Source: Bacteroidota bacterium (lineage in GTDB: Bacteria; Bacteroidota; Bacteroidia; Chitinophagales; BACL12). Taken from it: a stretch of 64,000 nt of DNA. The notes below the pieces were generated by a model. The model was not told where the DNA came from. It saw only the letters and a list, made by a program, of their open reading frames with translations, and did no database searches. Below, in pieces: positions 53,833-63,019 of the stretch. Position numbers and translations under genes: made by a program. The stretch lies in contig JADJIS010000003.1 in NCBI GenBank assembly GCA_016706865.1, positions 2,328,501 through 2,392,500 of the forward strand, read 5' to 3'. Position 1 is the first letter of the stretch; each line of letters opens with the position of its first letter.

Positions 53833-55281
53833 TTACCGCTTAAATATTTTTTTCAATTCCCACATTTCCTTTCTATACACAAACCCGACTAAAATTATAG
53901 CTATAATCATTTGATAAACAACAACTTGCAACTCATTAAGTGATTCCATACGAGTAAGCAGTACTACCATTCCGCAATATACTAAAGGCATCAATATCAT
54001 CTTAACCGTATTAAAACGGAAGGTGAAAACTCTCCTACTTTCCCACCAAATGAATATCAATTGTAAGGGTTTTACGAGGAAGTAACTCCAAACTGCTCCA
54101 TAAATACCAAAATATTTTATCAGTATAATACCGGAAACGATTTGAATAATAGCAGAAATTAGTAAAATTCGGGGCAATACTTTTGTCCGTTTGAAATAAA
54201 GTATTGGATTTATTAAGGTATTATATAATCCTCTAAATGCAAAACTTGCACAAACAATCGGGATAAATTCAATACTTAAATGAAAATCCTCTTTAATAAA
54301 AATCCGAATAATAAATGGCAAAACCAAAATATTGATGGCTATCACTAATATATTAAATGCACTGAATACATGGTTATATCTGTTTTCTTCTGCAGAACTT
54401 TCTTTAATTGAATTACTTTTCCACAATTTATAAATGCGTGGATTGATTGTGCTTAGAAGGCCTAAAGCGGCATATTCAATTATTAATGTACATGTTAACG
54501 CAAAATTATATGTGCCGACATCCGCAGAAGTATTAAAACTTTTTAAAATAAAATTATTAATATACCCTAAAACCCAGGTTAACAAACTAAAAATCACAAT
54601 AGGCGTAGCGTAATTCCGAATTTCTCTTATGAAAGGAATTTTAAAGGAAATCCCAAATTCCCGCAAGCCAAAAAATAGCGTTAAAAGAAATATTAACCCC
54701 CCTGATAAAAACCGCCCCCACATTGGCCCGGTAAGTTCAAATGGAAATTGATAAATTAGTATTAGGGAAATAATAACAGTTACACAAAAATTAAATAAAC
54801 CCAATAAAAAGTATTTTACAGGTTTATCTCCAAATACCTGTAAATTAACATATGTCCGAAAATATCCATTAAAAAATGCCGTAATTACACTCATAAAACC
54901 ATATGGGAAAAAATTTATATCCCCTTCAGGGAATATTAATTGAAATAAAAAATAACCCAATACTGAAAATAGTAAAATGAGCAACAATCCATTGATTATT
55001 ATCAATCCGGAAACAGAACTTAAAAAAGACCGCAATTTTGATTCATCTGTATGGTCGTAATAATGCACCGACAAATAAGTGTCAATACCAAAGTTCATGA
55101 GTATTTGAACAAATAATGTAAAGGAGATAAAAATTGCTAATTCTCCGTATAAGGAGAGACTCAAATTCGTGGTATAAGGTATCAACAACACCAACCCGCT
55201 CAATAGTGGCAAAGCCCCTCCCGCTGATATAAAAAATGCCGATTTTAAAAACTTCTTCAATAGGAATTGCTGTTCCGACAA
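53833..55281 (-). CDS. Polysaccharide/oligosaccharide flippase family membrane protein
   Basis: A 482-residue protein with about 12-14 hydrophobic helices (SAFFISAGGALPLLSGLVLLI; LIIINGLLLILLFSVLGYFLF; VTVIISLILIYQF; ILLISAIIQIVSGIILIKYFGIYGAVWSYFLVKP), typical of Wzx-like flippases that move lipid-linked glycans across the inner membrane. Family: MOP exporter superfamily. It lies beyond the two cargo genes from the GT2/methyltransferase pair, on the same strand as that pair, consistent with one interrupted surface-glycan locus. Confidence 0.88.
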   Translation of the reverse strand: MSEQQFLLKKFLKSAFFISAGGALPLLSGLVLLIPYTTNLSLSLYGELAIFISFTLFVQILMNFGIDTYLSVHYYDHTDESKLRSFLSSVSGLIIINGLLLILLFSVLGYFLFQLIFPEGDINFFPYGFMSVITAFFNGYFRTYVNLQVFGDKPVKYFLLGLFNFCVTVIISLILIYQFPFELTGPMWGRFLSGGLIFLLTLFFGLREFGISFKIPFIREIRNYATPIVIFSLLTWVLGYINNFILKSFNTSADVGTYNFALTCTLIIEYAALGLLSTINPRIYKLWKSNSIKESSAEENRYNHVFSAFNILVIAINILVLPFIIRIFIKEDFHLSIEFIPIVCASFAFRGLYNTLINPILYFKRTKVLPRILLISAIIQIVSGIILIKYFGIYGAVWSYFLVKPLQLIFIWWESRRVFTFRFNTVKMILMPLVYCGMVVLLTRMESLNELQVVVYQMIIAIILVGFVYRKEMWELKKIFKR

Positions 55282-55391
55282 AAATAGGGATTAGAAGGCA
55301 TTGTTTGGCGAAAGCAATCAACATGCCTTATAACCTAAGGTTGCACATTGTAAAATTCAACACTATTAGTATTTTTACAAAAACAAACACT

Positions 55392-55811
55392 ATGAAAAAT
55401 CTTACTTTAATTACCCTTTTTGGATTATTGCTTACAGGATGCAGCAATTATGGCACTAAACTCGATTTCGAAGGAGATGAGTTATACTATAAAGAACCGG
55501 TAACCGAAGAAGTTGCTACCAATGTGGCGCAATTTTTAAAGGATTATCAATACTTTACCGGACAAGGGTTCAGCGTTCAGGTGCTCAATGAAAATGGATA
55601 CCGTATTCGGTTTGTAACCAAGGAAGGCGTAGAAAATGATGAAGAAGTAACAGGAGGATTTAAATTCCTGCTCATCGACCTATGTAATGCAGCCCTTAAA
55701 GGTGAACCGGCCGATATTGATCTTTGCGATGAACAACTCAAAACAAAATCAAGTATTACCTATACGGAGGCTAAAAGCTATATGGAGCAAAAATTATTGG
55801 AAGCTCAATAA
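55392..55811 (+). CDS. Small hypothetical lipoprotein
   Basis: A 139-residue protein from ATG 55392, with signal MKNLTLITLFGLLLTGC and a perfect lipobox LTGC. The open frame extends upstream to 55236, but that part overlaps the divergent flippase gene and hides the signal. The mature part is acidic with alternating strand/helix (GDELYYKEPVTEEVATNVAQFL; GFKFLLIDLCNAAL). No family was recognised. The terminator at 55828 ends it. Confidence 0.78.
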   Translation: MKNLTLITLFGLLLTGCSNYGTKLDFEGDELYYKEPVTEEVATNVAQFLKDYQYFTGQGFSVQVLNENGYRIRFVTKEGVENDEEVTGGFKFLLIDLCNAALKGEPADIDLCDEQLKTKSSITYTEAKSYMEQKLLEAQ

Positions 55812-55827
55812 ACTTACATTGAAATTT

Positions 55828-55871
55828 GCACAATGCGTTCTGATTACTATCAAAACACATTGTGCTTTTTT
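55828..55871 (+). terminator. Rho-independent terminator of the lipoprotein gene
   Basis: GCACAATG (55828-55835) pairs with CATTGTGC (55858-55865), followed by T6. Inner GTT/AAC may extend the stem past a mismatch. Confidence 0.88.
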
Positions 55872-56334
55872 ATGGATTAAATCAAGCGAAATCAATTTTG
55901 TTAAAGGAAAAAAAGAGGAGGAACGCAGAAAAGAACAACACACAAATTCCTGCGCCCTCCAAGGGTATAACCATTACCGTGTAGAAGAAATCGTTACCTT
56001 TTTTGTCCATTAGGTCATACCCATCTACCTATGTTGAATTAATTGTTTTATTAATTGAACAAAAACCCACCAATTTTAATCGCGGCGAAATATTTAAATA
56101 AATGCCATCGCGTTAAATTTCAATAAAACTACCTGCGTATTCTCTATTCCCTTAAAACATGTCAATCATTGCACAAAGAATCCGACAGGTAGTTGGGGGT
56201 TATCATGAAAAAATGTATTTGAAATGCCGGGTGAAGTTTTGTTGGATAAACAAATCCTGATGATCGCAATGATCTTGATCAGGAAGGACGTCGTGATCTG
56301 CAGAAAATATCCGACTCCTCTTTATTTTCCGATA
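55872..56334. other. 463-bp intergenic region without a clear gene
   Basis: A frame at 55687-56013 overlaps the lipoprotein gene and has no family features. Bases 56245-56335 have a stretch readable as NPDDRNDLDQEGRRDLQKIS, preceded by a stop and with no start, so a gene remnant cannot be excluded. Nothing else is seen. Confidence 0.5.
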
Positions 56335-56673
56335 TCACTTTTTATGTGATACGATCAAAACATCATTTGCCTGCACTTCGGTTATATATCTTTTAATATC
56401 ATTTTTATCTGTGTAATTACGGTTGATCAATTTCCCGTCAATCACTACTTCTATACCTTTTACAAGATATTTTTCAATAAAGGTGGCGGTTCTACCCCAT
56501 GCTATTACATGATGCCATTGGGTCTCTGTTACCTTTTCTCCTTTAGCATTTTTGTAGGAATCATTGGTAGCAATACTAAATTTTGCCAATTTCGAATCAC
56601 CATTAACCGTTTTAACTTCCGGATCACCTCCCAGGTAACCAATCAATTGTACTTTGTTTTTCAAGCTGTACAT
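56335..56673 (-). CDS. ssb: Single-stranded DNA-binding protein, short form
   Basis: A 112-residue OB-fold protein that coats single-stranded DNA: NKVQLIGYLGGDPEVK (6-21), FSIATNDSYKN, TQWHHVIAWGRTATFIEKYLVKG (about 52-74), and VIDGKLINRNYTDKNDIKRYITEVQANDV. It ends IVSHKK, so it lacks both the disordered linker and the acidic DDDIPF-type tip that recruits partner proteins in classical SSB. It may be a second SSB used in recombination or transformation rather than the replication one. It stands alone. Confidence 0.95.
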   Translation of the reverse strand: MYSLKNKVQLIGYLGGDPEVKTVNGDSKLAKFSIATNDSYKNAKGEKVTETQWHHVIAWGRTATFIEKYLVKGIEVVIDGKLINRNYTDKNDIKRYITEVQANDVLIVSHKK

Positions 56674-56940
56674 GTGTTTAATTTTTAAATTTTAAATAAT
56701 ATTTTTCCCTTTTTTAAGGAAGTCATTGTATTTCTCACAACTGACGAAGCAAAGATGCATTGGCTCATTTTCACCAACAAATTTTAACCGTTTAGTTGCG
56801 GATATAAACGATTATAAGCGGTTGCAAGCGGATAGAATAAGGTGAGTAGTGAAGTGAGTGGTGAGTATGCTCCTACCTGAAAAAAAGTTAATTCTCAAAA
56901 TCAAAGTTCCAACGGCACCTGTATCGGACTCACGCCTCTC

Positions 56941-57074
56941 GATTGACGATTCACGAAAATGAGTAATGAGTAATGAGTTATGAGTTTGCACTCGACTACT
57001 GACTAATGACTATTGACTCCTGACTATTGCCACATACCGGATTCACGAATGACGATTCACGGTTCACGATTCAC
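56941..57074 (+). repeat. Three different heptamer arrays in one 134-bp stretch
   Basis: AATGAGT x3 plus TATGAGT (56958-56985); ACTACTG, ACTAATG, ACTATTG, ACTCCTG, ACTATTG (56995-57029); GATTCAC, GAATGAC, GATTCAC, GGTTCAC, GATTCAC (57040-57074), with two earlier units at 56941-56954. Each array keeps a strict 7-bp register. The 5' extension of the zinc-ribbon frame (from 57027) is made of such repeats and is not coding. The rest of the 504-bp gap (56674-57176) shows no gene. Confidence 0.95.
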
Positions 57075-57176
57075 GCTCACATTTGCAAATCCCATCCGCT
57101 TCATTATATTTGTTCTGCTTTTATCCAAAATAGCAACCTTAAAAACAAATGTTTAACCCTAAAATCTTGTTTATCA

Positions 57177-57536
57177 ATGGAAATCAAAAACTGCCCGGAG
57201 TGTGGCCGTGCTATTATCGGCCGCCTCGACAAAAAATTCTGTAGTGATCTTTGTCGTCATTCATTTAATAACCGCCGTCGTGCAGAATCCGGTAGTTATA
57301 TCAAAAATGTAAATGCCATTTTGCGAAAAAACAGAACGGTTCTATCTGAATTAATTCCGCTCGAAACAGCAAAAATTTCACGGAATAAATTATACGACAA
57401 AGGATTTAACTTTAATTTTATTACATCTCTTTACACCACTAAAAAAGGAACCATTTATTATTATTGTTATGAATTTGGTTATATGCCGATTGATAACGAT
57501 TACTTTTTATTGGTGAAGAGAAAGGTGGAGGAATAA
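57177..57536 (+). CDS. Small zinc-ribbon protein
   Basis: A 119-residue protein from ATG 57177. An N-terminal Cys4 zinc site, CPECG (C6, C9) and FCSDLC (C22, C26), is followed by a basic segment (RHSFNNRRRAESG) and a C-terminal strand-rich part (KGTIYYYCYEFGYMPIDNDYFLLVKRKVEE). Proteins with this layout recur in Bacteroidota as conserved hypotheticals. Binding of nucleic acid is a guess from the basic stretch. The start was chosen because upstream sequence is repeat-derived. Confidence 0.8.
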   Translation: MEIKNCPECGRAIIGRLDKKFCSDLCRHSFNNRRRAESGSYIKNVNAILRKNRTVLSELIPLETAKISRNKLYDKGFNFNFITSLYTTKKGTIYYYCYEFGYMPIDNDYFLLVKRKVEE

Positions 57537-57563
57537 TGAAATTCTATTAGCATACAAGTAAAT

Positions 57564-57965
57564 TCATTTGTATCTTTTTACCTTTTCAACTGGAATATTG
57601 GATGCATAATATCTTATACCTGAGGATTGCTCATGCTTGATAATTCTATTGAGATAATAAATGTCAATCCTAATTTCATTGATTGGTTCCTGTATATCGT
57701 GAAGTTTACCATTTACGCTGATCTTGAATTTATTAGTAAACTGATCCTTATTTAGCAAATAATTACAGGCAAGCCCGGTAGAGTAATTCGTAGTTATTAT
57801 CGTATCTAACAATATCTCATTTTGAGAATTCAATACTTGAATAGTATCGTGATCATAATCTACTGAAAAGCAGAAAATAACTTTTTCTTTTTCCTTACAA
57901 CTTATAAAATTAATTAAGGTGTAAAAGGCAAAAAATAAGAATATAATGATACCTCGTATTCTCAC
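57564..57965 (-). CDS. Hypothetical lipoprotein
   Basis: A 133-residue protein. The N-terminus is a hydrophobic signal (IIIFLFFAFYTLI) with a likely lipobox NFISC (about 19-23). The mature part is beta-rich (VIFCFSVDYDHDTIQVLN; FKISVNGKLHDI) and is not recognised. Its start codon overlaps the stop of the transglutaminase-like gene by 4 bp (57962-57965), so the two are translationally coupled and probably work together. Confidence 0.7.
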   Translation of the reverse strand: MRIRGIIIFLFFAFYTLINFISCKEKEKVIFCFSVDYDHDTIQVLNSQNEILLDTIITTNYSTGLACNYLLNKDQFTNKFKISVNGKLHDIQEPINEIRIDIYYLNRIIKHEQSSGIRYYASNIPVEKVKRYK

Positions 57966-58888
57966 TTAGAAGTAGCAATTATCTTCTCCCCCTTCGTTCC
58001 ACTCACCTTCTCCGTTACCATTGTTTCTTTTTCACCGTTGATAATAATATTATCTACATCTATCGTGTATTTATTATCCGGTTTTTCTATATCCGATTCA
58101 AGCGACGAAGCATTAAATTCATATTCAGGATCTGTAGTTTGTTCCTCAACATTATTTTCAGCAATAGTAACTTCTTCATCTTCCAATGAATCATAATTTT
58201 TGAATGAATAAGCATATTCCGACAATAATCTAACCTCACCCAAAGCACCAGGATCGTATATAGCCACTCCTGCACTTAAATGCTCCGGATAATCACCTAT
58301 TCCCCATCCTGCACTCGTTGTTTCAATATAATAATAATATTTATTGCGATGCTCAAATGCTGCACCATTAATTTCATATCTCAAGGCAATACCAACTCCC
58401 ATATGTTTATCGGGTGAAACAAGAACCACATCAAAACCCAACTCTCTTAGTATAGCTTCCAATAAAATGGCCGTGTCCTCACAATCGCCTCCCTTATCAA
58501 TTAAAGTTTCTATCGGATATCGCGGATATTCATAAGTGCCATCATTTTTATATCGCATAGTTTGTATAAAAGAAATAATGCACTCAACTGTTTGCCAGTC
58601 GCTGTATTCATTTTCAGCAGCTATCAGTTTAAATTCTTCGGCAAACTTTTGTATTACCGGATAACTTGAAGACTCCTCCAAATAATACAAAAAATTGCTG
58701 TAAACCCGTTGCTGACCTTTATAATAATTATAAGCCGATTGGTCGAAGCTATAATTAATAGACAACAACTTGTTGTTATACGACCAGGTGTAAAGTGTTT
58801 TAATTGTTGCCGCATTTGCAGCTGAAATGGAAACAATAAATACAAGTATTAACGCGGTAATCCTTGCTGACATTTTTCTTTTTACCAT
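57962..58888 (-). CDS. Secreted transglutaminase-like protein
   Basis: A 308-residue protein; signal ITALILVFIVSISAANA. Residues ~60-200 carry a transglutaminase-like (papain-fold) core with the triad candidates C136 (GGDCEDTAILLEAILREL), H162 (PDKHMGVGIAL) and E189 (YYIETTSAGWGIGD; an acidic residue in the place usually held by Asp). The C-terminal ~85 residues are acidic and low-complexity. Such domains act as proteases or cross-linkers in the periplasm. It is coupled to the small lipoprotein downstream. Confidence 0.87.
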   Translation of the reverse strand: MVKRKMSARITALILVFIVSISAANAATIKTLYTWSYNNKLLSINYSFDQSAYNYYKGQQRVYSNFLYYLEESSSYPVIQKFAEEFKLIAAENEYSDWQTVECIISFIQTMRYKNDGTYEYPRYPIETLIDKGGDCEDTAILLEAILRELGFDVVLVSPDKHMGVGIALRYEINGAAFEHRNKYYYYIETTSAGWGIGDYPEHLSAGVAIYDPGALGEVRLLSEYAYSFKNYDSLEDEEVTIAENNVEEQTTDPEYEFNASSLESDIEKPDNKYTIDVDNIIINGEKETMVTEKVSGTKGEKIIATSK

Positions 58889-59070
58889 ACAGTGGTTTAA
58901 AGTAATCGTTTCATTTCATTTTGCAGTTTAAACAATAAACTTGCCAAAAGAAAAATTTATTGTTTTACTTCAAAAAATTTATTCACCAAATTTATATCAT
59001 ATTGATTTACAACAGTAATAGATCTCAACACTAAAAATTGTGAATTGTCCCAAAAAAATGTCGGCCATAC

Positions 59071-60624
59071 TCAGGCCGCCCAGGTCTCCCTATCCAAACT
59101 CCTATACTGTATAGCCTCTGCCAAATGCTCCACTAAGATATCCTGCGAACCCGAAAGATCAGCAATAGTGCGACTTACTTTTAATATTCTATCATAAGCC
59201 CTGGCACTTAATCCCAGTTTATCCATCGCCTTATTCAACAAAGTTTGTCCCGCCGTGGTTATCACACACAATTCTTTCACCTGTTTCGAACTCATCTGCG
59301 CATTACTGTGAATTATACCTTCCGAAAACCGTAGCTCCTGAATTTTTCTCGCAGCAATCACACGCTCCCTTATCATTTCACTTCTTTCTCCTTCACTCGT
59401 TCCTGATAATTCTCTGATATTTACCGGCGTTACCTCCACATGCAGATCTATCCTGTCGAGCAATGGGCCCGAAATTTTATTCAAATATTTTTGAACCACT
59501 CCCGGCCCACATACACATTCCTTATCAGGGTGATTATAATATCCGCACGGGCACGGATTCATAGCAGCCAACAACATAAAATTTGCCGGATATTCAACCG
59601 AAAATCTTGCGCGAGATATCATCACTTTTCTTTCTTCCATCGGTTGGCGCAAAACTTCGAGTACATTCCGTTTAAATTCCGGAAGCTCATCCAAAAATAA
59701 AACTCCGTTATGTGCAAACGATATTTCACCCGGCTGCGCATTTGTTCCTCCTCCCACCAACGCAACATCACTCACCGTATGATGCGGATTTCGAAACGGA
59801 CGAATATACATCAGCGAAGAATTCACCGGCAATTTTCCGGCAACCGAATGTATTTTAGTTGTCTCCAACGCCTCATATAAACTTAATGGAGGCAAGATTC
59901 CTGGAAGTCTTTTTGCTAACATTGTTTTTCCAGCTCCCGGCGGACCAATTAATATTGCATTATGTCCGCCCGCAGCTGCAATTTCCAATGCACGTTTTAT
60001 ATTTTCCTGTCCTTTAACATCGCTGAAATCAATTTCACTAGTACCCAACTGATTAAAAAACTCCTCTCTGGTATTTACAACAACTTCATCCAATTCAATT
60101 TGATCGCACAAAAATTTTACCACCTCATCAATATGTTCAACTCCATATACTTTCAGGTCGCTGACAATTGCAGCTTCTCTTGCATTTTGTTTCGGAAGAA
60201 TAAATCCTTTATAACCTTCTTTTCTCGCTTGGATAGAAATAGGTAATGCACCCTTAATTGGTTTAATCGTACCGTCCAGCGATAATTCACCCATAATAAT
60301 ATAATCCGATAATTTATCTATCGGAATTTGTTCTGATGATGCAAGTACACCTATCGCAATCGGAAGATCATAACTCGTTCCCTCCTTCTTTACATCTGCC
60401 GGCGACAAATTAACCACAATGCGTGTTCGCGGCATAAGATAATCGTTGTGTTTAAGCGCTGTTTCCACACGATGCCAGCTCTCACGAACCGCACTGTCGG
60501 GAAGTCCTACCATAAAATATTTGATTTCTGCATTAGCACCACCGAGTGTAACATTAACTTCTATGGTGACAGTAAAGGCATTTACACCGTGCACGGCGCT
60601 GCCAAAGGTTTTAACAAGTTGCAT
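59071..60624 (-). CDS. yifB: YifB/ComM family Mg-chelatase-like AAA+ ATPase
   Basis: A 517-residue protein of the ComM type. The N-terminal ChlI-like domain (1-190: VGLPDSAVRESWHRVETAL; IVVNLSPADVKKEGTSYDLPIA, in parts) leads to an AAA+ domain with Walker A GPPGAGKT (227-234), Walker B LFLDE (309-313) and the Cys-rich NPCPCGYYN...CVCGP (356-374), then a C-terminal lid (LSARAYDRILKVSRTIADL). ComM is a hexameric helicase that extends branch migration during natural transformation in Vibrio; the same role here is an inference. It is a single gene. Confidence 0.95.
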   Translation of the reverse strand: MQLVKTFGSAVHGVNAFTVTIEVNVTLGGANAEIKYFMVGLPDSAVRESWHRVETALKHNDYLMPRTRIVVNLSPADVKKEGTSYDLPIAIGVLASSEQIPIDKLSDYIIMGELSLDGTIKPIKGALPISIQARKEGYKGFILPKQNAREAAIVSDLKVYGVEHIDEVVKFLCDQIELDEVVVNTREEFFNQLGTSEIDFSDVKGQENIKRALEIAAAGGHNAILIGPPGAGKTMLAKRLPGILPPLSLYEALETTKIHSVAGKLPVNSSLMYIRPFRNPHHTVSDVALVGGGTNAQPGEISFAHNGVLFLDELPEFKRNVLEVLRQPMEERKVMISRARFSVEYPANFMLLAAMNPCPCGYYNHPDKECVCGPGVVQKYLNKISGPLLDRIDLHVEVTPVNIRELSGTSEGERSEMIRERVIAARKIQELRFSEGIIHSNAQMSSKQVKELCVITTAGQTLLNKAMDKLGLSARAYDRILKVSRTIADLSGSQDILVEHLAEAIQYRSLDRETWAA

Positions 60625-61225
60625 GTAAACGTTTTTAAGCGGATAAATAAATTGAGCGGATAAATCAGGGCAAGTAAATAAACAAAAAATAATATTTGAC
60701 TCTGGGAAAACAATTTTAATATTTTAAGTGCAAGGTAAACAAAAAAAATAAGAAATCAATTTGTCCTCAAAAACTATAGCATAATAAACCGCAAAATTTC
60801 AGGGGTCTCCTAAAATAATTAATTATCCGGTAACAACTTATTTTGGGGATTTATTTAAATAATTTTTTAATAATCCTTTCGTTATTTATCATTAAAAAAA
60901 TCCTGAATAATTCCGTTTTTATTTAAAACTCTTTGTAATTAAATTGTTCGACTCAATTATTTTATTATTGATTAAATTTTAATACCTGTTCAACACATTT
61001 GATTGAAATTAAAAAGGGATCCAATTCCCATCTCTGTTCAAATTTTGATCCGGTAAACAGTTTGGGGCTACAAAAACCCATTTAATATCCAATTTTTTAG
61101 TCGCTAAAATCTCCCCACTTAATTTCTTTTGAAACTCTCTGTCTTCAAGCCTTCCGTATAAAAAAACTGCCTTCGGATTCTAAGTTTGGCCATCTTTTTT
61201 GTTTTATACAGATACCATCTCAAAA
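60625..61225. other. AT-rich intergenic region without a gene
   Basis: No coding frame, RNA fold or terminator was recognised. The direct repeat AGCGGATAAAT lies at 60638-60648 and 60655-60665, just upstream of the yifB start. Confidence 0.6.
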
Positions 61226-61233
61226 TACTTTTG
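61226..61233 (+). promoter_or_regulatory. Putative -7 box TACTTTTG for the cargo gene at 61268
   Basis: TACTTTTG matches TAnnTTTG fully, 34 bp before the ATG. TTTG at 61198-61201 may be a -33 element, 24 bp upstream. Confidence 0.5.
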
Positions 61234-61267
61234 CTCTTGTTAATTCACTTTTTAAAAAAATAAGATT

Positions 61268-62923
61268 ATGAAACTCAAACTTACATTATGTTTGCTCGCG
61301 GCAATTACGCTGGCAACTCAACTTCAGGCACAAACCTTTCAATGGGCTAAATCCGGTGGAAATATCGACGAAAATTTTTCCCCTTCATCCGTTATCGACA
61401 AGTCTGGAAATACATGGTCCACTGTAAATTATAGCGGCACTTATAATTTAAGCGGATTTGAATTTACATCCGCCGGTAGCCAGGATTTCATTATTTCGCG
61501 ATTCAACAAAAATGGCAACTGTGTTTTTGCAGTTAACTGCGGAGGAGCTGAAGCCGACGCAGCACTTTCGGTTGAAATTGATCAGGCAGGTAGCGCTTTG
61601 ATCATTGCAGGAGCATTTAATGGAACTTTCAATATTCTTGGACAAGTTTTGGTTGCAAACGGATCGGGAGATGCGTTTGTTGCCTCCATGGCCTTTGATG
61701 GCACACTTAATTGGGTAAAACAATTAGGTGGTCTTGATTACGATGTTTACGAAGATGTTGCAGTTGACCGCTTTGGTTATATTTATGTTACCGGCTATGT
61801 GGAAAGCGACATAACATTTGCCGGATCTACTTGGCTGGGCGACGGCTGGCCCGCAATTATTGTTTCCAAGTATAGTCCTTCAGGTGTTGAAATGTGGCTT
61901 CGCAAGGGAGATGGAATAGATGGTTCAGATTGGTCAATGTTTGGAAAAATTGAAGTGGACAATGATCAGAATGTATATTACGGCGGAATTTTTTACGGAC
62001 AATTAAATTTAGGCGCCTTCACAATGTTAGGCGGAAACCCGCATATGTTTTTTGCGAAACTCAATACTTCCGGAGTACCTGTTTGGGCAAAAGATCTGGG
62101 TGATTCAGGTGGCGCATTTTATTGGGACATGGATATAGACCGCAGTGGAAATATTTATGTTGGCGGACAATTCGGATATGAAATGACATTTGGTGGTGTA
62201 ACGCTAAATACTCCGGAAGTTTTTGGCAACAATGGATTCTTAGCTCGGGTAAATGGAACCGATGGATCTTTCGGATGGATAAAACAAGTTTTATGCGATG
62301 GAAATAGTCAAATTCACGGAGTAAAAGTTATTCATAAAAATCTTGTGGTTGCTGTAGGCGAATATCAAAATTCAGCTTCCTACGACGATCTGTTATTATA
62401 TAATGATGCATTGCCTGAATACGATGGAATGCTGATTAAAGCCAACACTGCAACAGGTGCAGGAGTGCAAACATTTGCATTTAATGCCGATGCGTATATG
62501 ACTGCCCAACAAGTAGGTTTCGACAAGGTAGGAGATATTTATATAACAGGAGGGTATAAATCTACACTTACTTTAGAGGGCACAGAACCGCTAACATCCT
62601 TAGGTGGTTATGATGTTTTATTCCTTAAAATCAGTGGTCTGTTGCCGCGCGAAGAAAATGAAGAAACAAATGAATTAGAAGTTTTATCTGATATCTCAAT
62701 TCATCCGAATCCAGCGGTTGAATCCATTACAATTTCATTTCAAAATAGTTTAACAAATAAAGACTATATAAAAATAATCGACATACTTGGAAATGAAGTA
62801 TTGGTGAAAGATCTGGAAGGAATAGAAGAAACTGAAATTAATATCGACATATCAAGTTTGGCACCCGGAATTTACTTTGCAACAACAAGAGAGTGGAGCA
62901 CGCGTTTTTTGAAAGTGAATTAA
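61268..62923 (+). CDS. SBBP-like propeller protein with T9SS type A sorting domain
   Basis: A 551-residue secreted protein; signal peptide MKLKLTLCLLAAITLATQLQ then AQ. Residues ~25-455 contain repeated propeller-type strands (DVAVDRFGYIYVTGYVESDITFAG; IEVDNDQNVYYGGIFYGQLNLG; MDIDRSGNIYVGGQFGYEMTFGG, in parts; DKVGDIYITGGY), each of the D-x-x-G-N-I-Y-V-x-G form. A type A sorting domain ends it (ISIHPNPAVESITISF ... GIYFATT). The function of the propeller is unknown. A strong terminator follows. Confidence 0.9.
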   Translation: MKLKLTLCLLAAITLATQLQAQTFQWAKSGGNIDENFSPSSVIDKSGNTWSTVNYSGTYNLSGFEFTSAGSQDFIISRFNKNGNCVFAVNCGGAEADAALSVEIDQAGSALIIAGAFNGTFNILGQVLVANGSGDAFVASMAFDGTLNWVKQLGGLDYDVYEDVAVDRFGYIYVTGYVESDITFAGSTWLGDGWPAIIVSKYSPSGVEMWLRKGDGIDGSDWSMFGKIEVDNDQNVYYGGIFYGQLNLGAFTMLGGNPHMFFAKLNTSGVPVWAKDLGDSGGAFYWDMDIDRSGNIYVGGQFGYEMTFGGVTLNTPEVFGNNGFLARVNGTDGSFGWIKQVLCDGNSQIHGVKVIHKNLVVAVGEYQNSASYDDLLLYNDALPEYDGMLIKANTATGAGVQTFAFNADAYMTAQQVGFDKVGDIYITGGYKSTLTLEGTEPLTSLGGYDVLFLKISGLLPREENEETNELEVLSDISIHPNPAVESITISFQNSLTNKDYIKIIDILGNEVLVKDLEGIEETEINIDISSLAPGIYFATTREWSTRFLKVN

Positions 62924-62939
62924 ACGATCTTGCTGCCAG

Positions 62940-62972
62940 GTCCCGCTGAATCTACAGCAGGACTTTTTTTAT
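62940..62972 (+). terminator. Rho-independent terminator of the propeller cargo gene
   Basis: GTCCCGCTG (62940-62948) pairs with CAGCAGGAC (62955-62963), with one mismatch, around a 6-nt loop; T7 follows. Confidence 0.82.
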
Positions 62973-63019
62973 TAAATCGGAGCCCCTCTAACTACTATAT
63001 ACTAAATACTATATACTAT

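Noticed and set aside
55687..56013. 108-codon frame overlapping the small lipoprotein
   Set aside because: No family features, no signal, and it overlaps a well-supported lipoprotein and its terminator.
56245..56335. Stretch readable as TNPDDRNDLDQEGRRDLQKIS before the ssb 3' end
   Set aside because: It is preceded by a stop codon, has no start and no recognisable family; it may be chance or a short remnant.
57027..57176. Extension of the zinc-ribbon protein upstream to 57027
   Set aside because: The extension translates heptamer repeats; the conserved part starts at ATG 57177.
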